Below, piece by piece: positions 55,001-62,221 of a DNA stretch of 64,000 bases. Origin of the DNA: Coriobacterium glomerans PW2 (GTDB taxonomy: Bacteria; Actinomycetota; Coriobacteriia; Coriobacteriales; Coriobacteriaceae); assembly GCF_000195315.1 (NCBI RefSeq), contig NC_015389.1, forward strand, positions 1,984,001 through 2,048,000, in the 5' to 3' direction. A model generated the notes under the pieces. It saw only the letters and a program-made list of their open reading frames with translations. It made no database searches and was not told where the DNA came from. Both the position numbers and the translations under genes were made by a program. The first letter of the stretch is position 1. Each line of letters begins with the position of its first letter.

Positions 55001-56245
55001 CGCCAGCTCGTTGAAACAGGCCAGATGGTCAAACTTGTTCGGTCCCTCTTGGAGGCGAGATATCCGGAGACGAACATCATCTCCGTGAAGGCGAGCATCT
55101 CTCATGACCTACGCACGGCGGCAGAGCTCGTAAAGTGCCGTGAGGCAAATGATTTTCATCATGCGCATGACGCCTTCTTGGCATGTCGTGTAGGACTGTT
55201 CATTCAGAAGCGCCATCCATGCGTTTACGAGAACCCCATCGGTCTGTCCCAAGTTGTCAGAAACTATGTCAGACAGCAAGCAGATATCTTCAAGAGGTGC
55301 CGCACCATCCCGGGTTCAAGCGGCTTCATCGTCAACAGCTTCATGACCTCTGGATTTGACAAAGAAACCGGCGAAATCTTCAAGGATGATTGGGATGCGG
55401 AAGCAGAAGTCGAGGGCATCCGTCGCTCGTTGAATTTTCGACAATGTTTCATCAGTCGCATGCCATTCGAAGACCATGGGGTCTTTTGGGACGCGACGAT
55501 CTATTCTCCGCGCGCTAAGAAGACCGCGGCGCTGCCTTTGAAGCAAGGGCTCAATCCAAGCAGATACGGCTCTTTCTCGCGTGAACAGTTTGCTTACTTT
55601 TTTATATATAAGGCACGGAATCCAAGAAAGGAGCAAACGCTGTTCGAATTCGCCCAAGTCCCCGTTCGGTTGTCAGCGCAGATCAGGCAAGATGAGAATG
55701 CGCTCGAGCGCTACGCGCGCGAACTTGCCAAGGATCAAGGCCTCGAGTTCATCCGAATCGAACGATCGAAGATCCTGAAAAATCAACTTATCGAAATCGA
55801 TGGCGACCGGCTCTGCATCACAGGGAAAGAAGAAGTCCGCAATGCTTGTGAACTTGCCTTCGCACAAGATGAGATGCGCGTGATCAGGATGCTGGTAAGC
55901 GAGAAACCCGTTTCACGAGAATGTGTCATATCGTTGTTCAATAGGATCTTGTTACATGGTGATCAGGCCAGTCGAAGATTATCCAAACAGCTGAAGCTCG
56001 CGTTGCTTTCTGAAGCGTTTTCCGAAGCCTCGGACAACGTACAGCGTAACGTGGTGCTAGGACTTATCGCTATTTTCAACGGGTCAACCAATATGGTAAA
56101 CCTTAGCGATATCGGAGGAAGCAAATTCGCGGGAAACGTGCGAATCAAGTATAAAAAAGAGCTCGCAAGCCCAAAGGTCAATGTCCATCTCATCGATCAA
56201 TCGGTAACAGGAATGTTCGAAAGGAGGACGAAAATTGGCCTTTAG
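52091..56245 (+). CDS. cas9: Cas9 (type II-A CRISPR nuclease)
   Basis: 1384 residues, the usual size of type II-A Cas9. RuvC-I is YSIGLDMGTSSVGWAV with D15. The arginine-rich bridge helix is near residue 70 (RRYVRRRWRLDLLQKLF). RuvC-II is NIFIEVTRDED with E811; HNH is YEVDHIIPRTYV with H894; RuvC-III is HHAHDAFLA with H1023-D1027. All catalytic residues are intact. The last ~280 residues form the PAM-interacting part. With crRNA and tracrRNA it cuts both strands of invading DNA. The ATG has GAAGGG upstream; the end overlaps cas1 by 11 bp. Confidence 0.97.
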   Translation: MKLRGIEDDYSIGLDMGTSSVGWAVTDERGTLAHFKRKPTWGSRLFREAQTAAVARMPRGQRRRYVRRRWRLDLLQKLFEQQMEQADPDFFIRLRQSRLLRDDRAEEHADYRWPLFNDCKFTERDYYQRFPTIYHVRSWLMETDEQADIRLIYLALHNIVKHRGNFLREGQSLSAKSARPDEALNHLRETLRVWSSERGFECSIADNGSILAMLTHPDLSPSDRRKKIAPLFDVKSDDAAADKKLGIALAGAVIGLKTEFKNIFGDFPCEDSSIYLSNDEAVDAVRSACPDDCAELFDRLCEVYSAYVLQGLLSYAPGQTISANMVEKYRRYGEDLALLKKLVKIYAPDQYRMFFSGATYPGTGIYDAAQARGYTKYNLGPKKSEYKPSESMQYDDFRKAVEKLFAKTDARADERYRMMMDRFDKQQFLRRLKTSDNGSIYHQLHLEELKAIVENQGRFYPFLKRDADKLVSLVSFRIPYYVGPLSTRNARTDQHGENRFAWSERKPGMQDEPIFPWNWESIIDRSKSAEKFILRMTGMCTYLQQEPVLPKSSLLYEEFCVLNELNGAHWSIDGDDEHRFDAADREGIIEELFRRKRTVSYGDVAGWMERERNQIGAHVCGGQGEKGFESKLGSYIFFCKDVFKVERLEQSDYPMIERIILWNTLFEDRKILSQRLKEEYGSRLSAEQIKTICKKRFTGWGRLSEKFLTGITVQVDEDSVSIMDVLREGCPVSGKRGRAMVMMEILRDEELGFQKKVDDFNRAFFAENAQALGVNELPGSPAVRRSLNQSIRIVDEIASIAGKAPANIFIEVTRDEDPKKKGRRTKRRYNDLKDALEAFKKEDPELWRELCETAPNDMDERLSLYFMQRGKCLYSGRAIDIHQLSNAGIYEVDHIIPRTYVKDDSLENKALVYREENQRKTDMLLIDPEIRRRMSGYWRMLHEAKLIGDKKFRNLLRSRIDDKALKGFIARQLVETGQMVKLVRSLLEARYPETNIISVKASISHDLRTAAELVKCREANDFHHAHDAFLACRVGLFIQKRHPCVYENPIGLSQVVRNYVRQQADIFKRCRTIPGSSGFIVNSFMTSGFDKETGEIFKDDWDAEAEVEGIRRSLNFRQCFISRMPFEDHGVFWDATIYSPRAKKTAALPLKQGLNPSRYGSFSREQFAYFFIYKARNPRKEQTLFEFAQVPVRLSAQIRQDENALERYARELAKDQGLEFIRIERSKILKNQLIEIDGDRLCITGKEEVRNACELAFAQDEMRVIRMLVSEKPVSRECVISLFNRILLHGDQASRRLSKQLKLALLSEAFSEASDNVQRNVVLGLIAIFNGSTNMVNLSDIGGSKFAGNVRIKYKKELASPKVNVHLIDQSVTGMFERRTKIGL

Positions 56246-57113
56246 AAACGTGCTGATTGAAAGCGCTTGCAAATGCACCTACCAAGGCGGCTATCTTGTT
56301 GTTCGCAAGGAGGATGATGCTGCCAAGATCCACCTTTCAGAGATTTCTTCGGTGACGCTTCAGTCCACGCAGGTCTTTGTGAGCGCCTATCTGCTCTCTG
56401 AACTCGCCAAAGCTAAGATCACCTTTGTCATCTCCGATGAAAAAAGAAATCCCGTCGGACAGTATCTTCCGATCTATGGTGCCCATAACACAAGCAAGCG
56501 CATCGGGGAACAGATCTCCTGGGAAGAACCGATCAAAAAACGCGTCTGGCAGCGGGTTGTTCGTGACAAGATCACCAATCAAGCTCGCTTGCTCGAAATT
56601 CGCGGACGTTCTGAAGAAGCCGGCCGAATCGGAGCCATCGTTTCCGACGTGCGCTCGGGGGACACCACAAATCGAGAGGCATATGCCGCGCGGTGTTATT
56701 TTCAATCATTGTTTGGTGATTCGTTCTCTCGCGATGATGACCTAGCAATCAATGCCGCGCTGAATTATGGATATGCCATTATCCTTTCAGCCGTCAATCG
56801 CGAGATCGTTTCGAGAGGCTATTTGACCCAGCTCGGTGTATGTCATAGAAACGAATACAACCAGTTTAATTTGTCATGCGATCTCATGGAACCATTCAGA
56901 CCGATCGTTGATCGGATTGTGTTCGACAATGTTCAAGATGACTTCACGCGAAACGATAGAAGGTTGCTCGTCGATCTTATGAACGGGTGTATCGCCTATC
57001 GCGATGGAACTTACAAGACAAGCTCCGTCATCTCGCTTTATGTGCAAGATTGCCTCAATGCGCTTAACAAGAGGCTGGCGATTGACGAGATTGACCCGTT
57101 TGACATCGTATGA
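56235..57113 (+). CDS. cas1: Cas1 (type II integrase for spacer acquisition)
   Basis: 292 residues. The metal-binding residues are E148 (TNREAYAARCYF), H204 (GVCHRNEYNQFNL) and E219 (CDLMEPFRPIVD), all present. With Cas2 it inserts new spacers at the leader end of the array. The start is a TTG at 56235, with AAGGAGG 7 nt upstream, inside the last codons of cas9. Its stop overlaps cas2 (ATGA). The system should therefore be able to acquire spacers. Confidence 0.96.
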   Translation: MAFRNVLIESACKCTYQGGYLVVRKEDDAAKIHLSEISSVTLQSTQVFVSAYLLSELAKAKITFVISDEKRNPVGQYLPIYGAHNTSKRIGEQISWEEPIKKRVWQRVVRDKITNQARLLEIRGRSEEAGRIGAIVSDVRSGDTTNREAYAARCYFQSLFGDSFSRDDDLAINAALNYGYAIILSAVNREIVSRGYLTQLGVCHRNEYNQFNLSCDLMEPFRPIVDRIVFDNVQDDFTRNDRRLLVDLMNGCIAYRDGTYKTSSVISLYVQDCLNALNKRLAIDEIDPFDIV

Positions 57114-57445
57114 GTGCGGAAACGAGGATTCGATACATGCGGCTTCTGATTTTTTTCGATCTTCCGGTCGATACCGCTCGACAGCGAAAAGACTACCGTC
57201 AGTTCAGACGATATCTCTTGAAAGATGGCTATCTCATGATGCAGGAATCTGTCTATGCAAAGCTTGTTGTAAACGATGGCGTAGCAGCCGCAGCCGTGAT
57301 CCGTCTTCGCAACAATCGACCGCCCTCGGGATTAGTGCAGGTTCTGAAAGTATCTGAAGGACAGTTTGCAACCATGGAATACATAACCGGTGAAGTGCGC
57401 TCATACGATGAGGTCGACTCCATGGAAGAGCTTCTGATCTTATGA
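57110..57445 (+). CDS. cas2: Cas2
   Basis: 111 residues with the ferredoxin-like fold opening YMRLLIFFDLPVDTARQRK. The conserved Asp (~17) and the DGYLMMQESVYAKLV strand are present. It forms the central dimer of the Cas1-Cas2 integrase. It overlaps both neighbours by 4 bp (ATGA), so all four cas genes are translationally chained. Confidence 0.96.
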   Translation: MSAETRIRYMRLLIFFDLPVDTARQRKDYRQFRRYLLKDGYLMMQESVYAKLVVNDGVAAAAVIRLRNNRPPSGLVQVLKVSEGQFATMEYITGEVRSYDEVDSMEELLIL

Positions 57446-58122
57446 GGATCGTCTTTTCCGGACTTGAAAGACCGATCGACATCGAACCGGGATTGCCCAC
57501 CGTCCTGCAGGTCGAAAACTCATCGTTATTCACACGCCTGTGCCTTTCCCTGCGAAGTGGAGAAGAGCGCGAAGCTATAGAACCCTATGTGATCTGGAGA
57601 GGCGAAAAAGAGATCGCCACCCGAGACGCTCTTATGTTCATCGGTGACCCGATGTTGTTGCCTTGGGATGACCGAGCTCTGATGGGCTCGATATCGAAAC
57701 GCTTTGAAAAAGAGCTGATAGAAGATGAGGAACTTCGACGCACGCTGGAAGATGCAGCAGTCGCGCTCTCATCACAAGTAGCCTCCTTGGGACTAAGCAT
57801 GTACGGAGACTATTCGTTTGCTATAGAATGGGATCTCAAGCGCTTCATCAAAGCGTTCGGGTTTGGAGCCCATCCAAACCCGCAAGAAACGTTCCTTGAC
57901 AATTTGATAGATTTCTTATCTTTTGTTCTTGACATCCAGTGTTCGAAAGTAATGGTGTTCGTTAATCTCAAAACTTTTTTGACAGAAATTGAACTTGAGA
58001 AGCTGTACGAACACGTTTTTTTCTCAAAAACAAGGGTGCTGCTCCTTGAAAACAAAGCAGATCCGAATAGACACGAAAATGAGATAAAAACTACGATCGA
58101 CCTGGACTTTATCGAGAAATAG
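57442..58122 (+). CDS. csn2: Csn2 (type II-A adaptation protein)
   Basis: 226 residues. The start MRIVFSGLERPIDIEPG, the middle DIEWDLKRFIKAFGF-like segment (EWDLKRFIKAFGFG) and the end FLTEIELEKLYEHVFFSKTRVLLLEN match the short Csn2 of streptococcal type II-A systems. Csn2 forms a ring on DNA ends and is needed for spacer acquisition. Its presence defines subtype II-A. The last third becomes AT-richer. It ends 56 bp before the first repeat. Confidence 0.93.
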   Translation: MRIVFSGLERPIDIEPGLPTVLQVENSSLFTRLCLSLRSGEEREAIEPYVIWRGEKEIATRDALMFIGDPMLLPWDDRALMGSISKRFEKELIEDEELRRTLEDAAVALSSQVASLGLSMYGDYSFAIEWDLKRFIKAFGFGAHPNPQETFLDNLIDFLSFVLDIQCSKVMVFVNLKTFLTEIELEKLYEHVFFSKTRVLLLENKADPNRHENEIKTTIDLDFIEK

Positions 58123-58178
58123 CAAGTATATCCGGTCAGGACGGGCGTCTTCCGCGCAGAGAAGATTTTGATCCAATG
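58123..58178 (+). promoter_or_regulatory. CRISPR leader
   Basis: 56 bp between the csn2 stop and repeat 1, where Cas1-Cas2 would insert new spacers. It ends in ATCCAATG before the repeat. The array promoter must be here or inside csn2; I cannot point to a clear -10. Confidence 0.6.
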
Positions 58179-58801
58179 GTTTTGGAGCAGTGTCGTTCTG
58201 ACTGGTAATCCAACTCCCTCTTTTACGACAAAAATAGCTGGCTGGTTTTGGAGCAGTGTCGTTCTGACTGGTAATCCAACTACCGAGCATGGGAGAGGAA
58301 GGGTATGGAGTTTTGGAGCAGTGTCGTTCTGACTGGTAATCCAACCCCAAGGCAGTGCTGGTGCGGGCATCGTCGGTTTTGGAGCAGTGTCGTTCTGACT
58401 GGTAATCCAACGGAAAACCACCGTGCAAATGGACGCATTTGTTTTGGAGCAGTGCCGTTCTGACTGGTAATCCAACGATGGAGACCAAGATCGACCAGCA
58501 GGCCGGGTTTTGGAGCAGTGTCGTTCTGACTGGTAATCCAACTGCATGGAGCCCTGAGGAGGATGACAGCTAGTTTTGGAGCAGTGTCGTTCTGACTGGT
58601 AATCTAACCTTATTCTTACCGGCTCACCCCTCAACGGGTTTTGGAGCAGTGTCGTTCTGACTGGTAATCCAACGGAGAAAATGGAGAGGAAGCGTTATTG
58701 GCTGTTTTGGAGCAGTGTCGTTCTGACTGGTAATCCAACCACAAATAAGGATGACAGCGCAACGGTGCGGTTTTGGAGCAGTGTCGTTCTGACTGGTAAT
58801 C
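58179..58801 (+). CRISPR. CRISPR array, ten repeats and nine spacers
   Basis: The 36-bp repeat begins GTTTTGGAGCAGTGTCG and ends GGTAATCCAAC, in the standard type II orientation. Repeats start at 58179, 58245, 58310, 58376, 58441, 58507, 58573, 58638, 58704 and 58770; spacers are 29-30 bp. Variants: repeat 5 has T15C, repeat 7 has C33T. Repeat 10 keeps only 32 bp, and the last CAAC is replaced by foreign sequence. A further full repeat lies at 60786, beyond a 1984-bp segment. The leader side is next to csn2, so older spacers are to the right. Confidence 0.98.
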
Positions 58802-59724
58802 AGGAATGCGTTAGGTCTGGGATACTGGACATGCCCGAATATCACATATTCCCACTTGATAGCAGACCAAAAGTTATGCAATTTAAAGGAAAATTGCTGT
58901 CCTTGCGTAAAAAATCACGCATATCTGAAGCCACAAATAAAGATGGTATTTGCAAGCATAGCAGAAAAGTGCTGTGTGAATCCATTAATGAGTTAATTGA
59001 AAGAGGAGACAGATCAGGCTCCGGTATCAAGATATTGGTATTCTGCAATAGCTCAACTGAATCCAGCATTAAAGAAAGAACTGACTTTAAATCCCAAAGA
59101 TCAATGATCATGAATGAGTTGCGCTTAACATACGGTAACAGAAGATTAATGTTCTCATCATACCTAAGGGAAGACGAGCATTTGGACCCAGAATGGACAG
59201 GGAAATCAAAAAGAGGGTCCATTAACGTGCCGTTCATCATTAATAAAATGAATCAAGGTATGCATGTTGATGATATTGACATGTCCATCATGATGGATGA
59301 TAGAAGTAAAAGCAACATAATGTACTGGCAAAGAATAGGCCGCATGCGCTCCATCAATAGAGAGACTACACCGGTCATCATGGTCATGGATAATGGTGAA
59401 TCATTGGTTGAGCAGGTAAATATATCCAGATTGGCCAAAGAGGTTGATAAACTGGAAAGATATCATATGGATATAGGCGAAGCTGACATCAGGCAGGAGG
59501 ATGCCTTCCGCATAAGATGCATGGGGGATAGTACCAGGACTCTCTCCGGTAAATGGACACCAGCAAAAAGACTAATCAGTGCGTATAAATCCGCCCTGTA
59601 CTCCGATAACCTTGTATTTAAAAGAGCGTTAGAATCCAACCTAAGAAACTTGGACATGAGCGTCATGGAATGCTTGGATGATGCTAGAAATAGGGTGATT
59701 AAAAGTGAAAGATACTGGTCCTAA
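58802..59724 (+). pseudogene. SF2 helicase, C-terminal fragment
   Basis: The frame enters directly from the truncated repeat; the first Met is at 58831. About 297 residues form a superfamily-2 helicase C-terminal domain: motif IV-like ILVFCNSSTES, motif V KMNQGMHVDDIDMSIMM and motif VI YWQRIGRMRS. The Walker A/B half is absent, so it cannot act as a helicase alone. The sequence resembles phage or plasmid helicases. The open frame continues upstream through two repeats by chance. Codon use is AT-rich. It overlaps the next gene by 20 bp. Confidence 0.7.
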
Positions 59725-60319
59725 TATTATTGGTCCATTCATTGGACTCCATATTAATGCTAAAAATGCAGATAAGGTATTTAAAGCGCTTGGTGCTAAA
59801 AAACCTGATTCAGATGCTGATTTTACATCCCCAACAGCAGAACTTGAAAGGGGAAACCTTAATGCGAATGATCTAGCTGCATTTAAAAAGGTAAGCGCTC
59901 CATTTAGATCAGCTGATGGGGAGCTAATTGAACCTACATTCAATTCCTGCCTTCAGCTATCAAAGAAAACTGGGCTTAATGTTACTGGTTTGGTTGAGGA
60001 CCAATTCCATAGCATCCATTTTGACGCATCAAATGCATATGAGGACCCTTGGGCTGCTGAATCCCTTGATTTCATTACACAAGCATTGCCTGATGCAGAA
60101 CCACTAAATCTTGAAAATGATTATGACGTTAAGATTGTTGAACATTTTAGTGTATCAGACATGTCAAAACTATTCCGACTGCAATGGCTGTTTTGCTATG
60201 GTAAAGAGAATCGTAAAAGATTTTTAAAATCAGCCCCAGATGACTATGACTTATATGGTGATTTTGCTGATGAATATGATGAAATAACGGAAGCATTTGA
60301 AGAAAATGAAGTGGACTGA
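59705..60319 (+). CDS. acidic phage/plasmid-like protein of unknown function
   Basis: The only complete gene in the foreign segment: 204 residues, start GTG with AGGGTG ~10 nt upstream, overlapping the helicase fragment by 20 bp as in a phage operon. It starts MKDTGPNIIGPFIGLHINAK and ends in a very acidic tail (DDYDLYGDFADEYDEITEAF). I recognise no family. Its position after a helicase suggests a replication accessory protein such as a single-strand-binding or recombination factor. Net charge is strongly negative. Confidence 0.6.
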   Translation: MKDTGPNIIGPFIGLHINAKNADKVFKALGAKKPDSDADFTSPTAELERGNLNANDLAAFKKVSAPFRSADGELIEPTFNSCLQLSKKTGLNVTGLVEDQFHSIHFDASNAYEDPWAAESLDFITQALPDAEPLNLENDYDVKIVEHFSVSDMSKLFRLQWLFCYGKENRKRFLKSAPDDYDLYGDFADEYDEITEAFEENEVD

Positions 60320-60383
60320 CACTTATAAAACTGCCATGGTTGAAAATATCGTCCAGAATTGATCAATCGATTTTGCCATCGTC

Positions 60384-60785
60384 CTACTTCATGTACAGGG
60401 TGGCAAGACCATTTGACATCATGGCAATATAGCTATAACGCCTGACAAGAGTTGCTGTATGACTTCCCACATGCCATATATGGCTGTCCGTTAGTTTGCT
60501 TATCTCAGCCGTAACCAGCTTAAATCGGCTGTTAACATAACAGTCTTGCTTTAGCTCCACATTGCAATAAATGGGCTTGGTAAAAAATCCGGCAAAGTTT
60601 AAAGCATTCTCAACATAAATTTTGCTATCCGTGTAGTCAAATGCATTAACCAGCTGCTCCAAATTGTTACATATTAGATTACCGTTAAGAGTGCTCTCCT
60701 TAAAATATGGCATACCAAGAAAACTGGGTATGCGAAACTCCTCATCATTAACATACAGCCACCCATAATTTGCATTCGTTATGGT
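60384..60785 (-). pseudogene. unknown protein, N-terminus cut off by the CRISPR repeat
   Basis: A minus-strand frame of ~133 residues inside the segment, convergent with the previous genes. It reads WLYVNDEEFRIPSFLG, then YFKESTLNGNLICNNL and KLTDSHIWHVGSHTATLVRR. The frame stays open through the repeat by chance, and the upstream part is host DNA. So its true start was lost when the segment was joined to the repeat. It has no recognised family. Confidence 0.5.
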
Positions 60786-60821
60786 GTTTTGGAGCAGTGT
60801 CGCTCTGACTGGTAATCCAAC
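60786..60821 (+). repeat. terminal CRISPR repeat beyond the foreign segment
   Basis: A full 36-bp repeat with one change (T18C). No further repeat follows, so it is the trailer end of the array. Together with repeat 10 it brackets the 1984-bp segment in the same orientation, as repeats bracket spacers. Confidence 0.95.
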
Positions 60822-61381
60822 GCCCTCACAGTTGTGCACACGCATCGCTGAACGCTAGCCGACAAGACAGTCCCTCTTACGTCATACAACAAATGAATTA
60901 GACTTACCCGCAACTATCAACTTCAAAAGTAGCTAGCTGGAATTCGGTCCTTCCCAGACTCAATCTAGCTCTATCGACGCCCGCAATAACCGCTTCGGTA
61001 ACGCAGTTGTGCAACAAAACATGTCAGTTCACAACCAATCAATACAAACCTGCCATCGGTTGCCTGTTTTCCATTCTTTCAAGAAGTCCTGGGCCTCGGC
61101 ATGTTTGATATTCTAGGTACTCCGAATTCGTCAGCGATCTGGAAAGCATGCAAGATGTCATTTTTCACTCTGCACCAACCATTATTATTGTGTACTATTG
61201 CTCATGGGCTGTGTATGTGCTGCATACCGATGGAAAAAAGCGATTTGCCTCCCTGTCGAGAGACGCGCATCGCTCCAAACTTCAGTGCTTTCGTAGCTGC
61301 GGTTGCACATGGACTGATTTCGTCCGCCATCTCGGTCTGAGGGCTTGACGGAAGGCGTCCAATCTATAAGAGAGGGGTTCT
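60822..61381. other. intergenic region after the CRISPR array
   Basis: 560 bp of mixed composition with no convincing gene; short plus-strand frames at 61101-61348 lack ribosome sites. It probably holds the promoter of nfnAB at its right end. GC-rich host composition returns near 61.3 kb. Confidence 0.4.
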
Positions 61382-62221
61382 ATGTTCAAGATCCTGAAGA
61401 AGACGCAGTTCTCGGAGAAGGTCTTCGAGTATCGCGTCCACGCGCCGAAGCTGGCGAAGAAGGCTCACGCCGGCCAGTTTCTCATGGTGCGCACCTGTGA
61501 AACCGGCGAGCGGGTGCCATTCACGTTTGCTAACTGGAGCCCTGAGGAGGGCTGGATCGAGTTCATCTTCATGGTGATCGGCAAGACGACTCGCTGTCTG
61601 GCCGAACTCGAGGAGGGCGATGAGATCGCGGATCTGACCGGACCTCTCGGCTGCCCAACTGAGATCGAGGGGGACCGCGTCGCCGTCGTCGGCGGCGGCG
61701 TCGGCCTCGCGATCGCCTATCCGGTGGCGCGCACGATGTGCGAGGAGGGCAAGAAGGTGTCGGTCATCATGGGGGCCCGCACCAAGGATCTGCTCATCTT
61801 GTTCGAGCAGTTCGCGGCTCTGCCACTCGAAAACCTCTTCATCACGACCGATGACGGCACCATGGGCGAGAAAGGTGTCGTGACCCTGCCGCTCGAGCGC
61901 CTGTGCGAGACCGACAGCATCGACAGCACCTTCGTCGTCGGCCCTGTACCGATGATGAAGTACTCGACGCTCACGTGCCGCAAGTACAAGATCCCCATCG
62001 TGGCGAGCCTGAACCCGATCATGGTCGACGGAACCGGCATGTGCGGCTGCTGCCGCGTGGAGGTCGGTGGCGAGACCAAGTTCGCCTGCGTCGACGGCCC
62101 GGACTTCGACGCGAGCCTCGTCGACTGGGATGATCTCGCGCATCGGCAGGCGACCTATCTGGCTGAAGAGGCCGATTCCATCAAGCATCATGAGGAGGAC
62201 TGCGCATGCCACAGGAAGTAA
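61382..62221 (+). CDS. nfnA: NfnA: NADH-dependent ferredoxin:NADP+ oxidoreductase, small subunit
   Basis: A 279-residue FAD/NAD-binding reductase subunit of the sulfide-dehydrogenase/NfnA type. The N-terminal FAD domain has GERVPFTFANWSPEEGWIEF (in pieces) and the nucleotide-binding part VAVVGGGVGLAIAYPVAR (~100). The C-terminal [2Fe-2S] site is GTGMCGCCRVEVGG (~220). With NfnB it couples NADPH, NADH and ferredoxin by electron bifurcation in the cytoplasm. The ATG has GAGAGGGG upstream. It overlaps the next gene by 16 bp. Confidence 0.93.
   Translation: MFKILKKTQFSEKVFEYRVHAPKLAKKAHAGQFLMVRTCETGERVPFTFANWSPEEGWIEFIFMVIGKTTRCLAELEEGDEIADLTGPLGCPTEIEGDRVAVVGGGVGLAIAYPVARTMCEEGKKVSVIMGARTKDLLILFEQFAALPLENLFITTDDGTMGEKGVVTLPLERLCETDSIDSTFVVGPVPMMKYSTLTCRKYKIPIVASLNPIMVDGTGMCGCCRVEVGGETKFACVDGPDFDASLVDWDDLAHRQATYLAEEADSIKHHEEDCACHRK

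Larger units (their letters stand above)
58802..60785. mobile_element. 1984-bp AT-rich foreign segment between two CRISPR repeats
   Basis: The whole interval between repeat 10 (truncated by 4 bp) and the terminal repeat is foreign. It has roughly 40% GC and AGA/AGG/ATA codons, against CGC-rich genes on both sides. It holds a helicase fragment missing its N-terminal half at the left edge, a complete small gene, and a convergent gene missing its start at the right edge. No transposase, integrase or terminal inverted repeat is seen. The ends cutting through genes suggest a random piece of phage or plasmid DNA captured between repeats. Confidence 0.75.

Noticed and set aside
58740-58769. Spacer 9 resembling the nearby foreign segment (CCACAAATAA-GATG at 58931)
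   Set aside because: Only 14 of 15 positions, partly in the repeat, and no extension; most likely chance.
58681-58830. Long frame starting inside CRISPR spacers and running into the helicase fragment
   Set aside because: The first 50 codons are repeats and spacers that happen to lack stops; coding begins with the foreign segment.
57810-58881. Minus-strand frames across the array with repeated LDYQSERHCSKT-type peptides
   Set aside because: They are translations of the 36-bp repeat, not a repeat protein.
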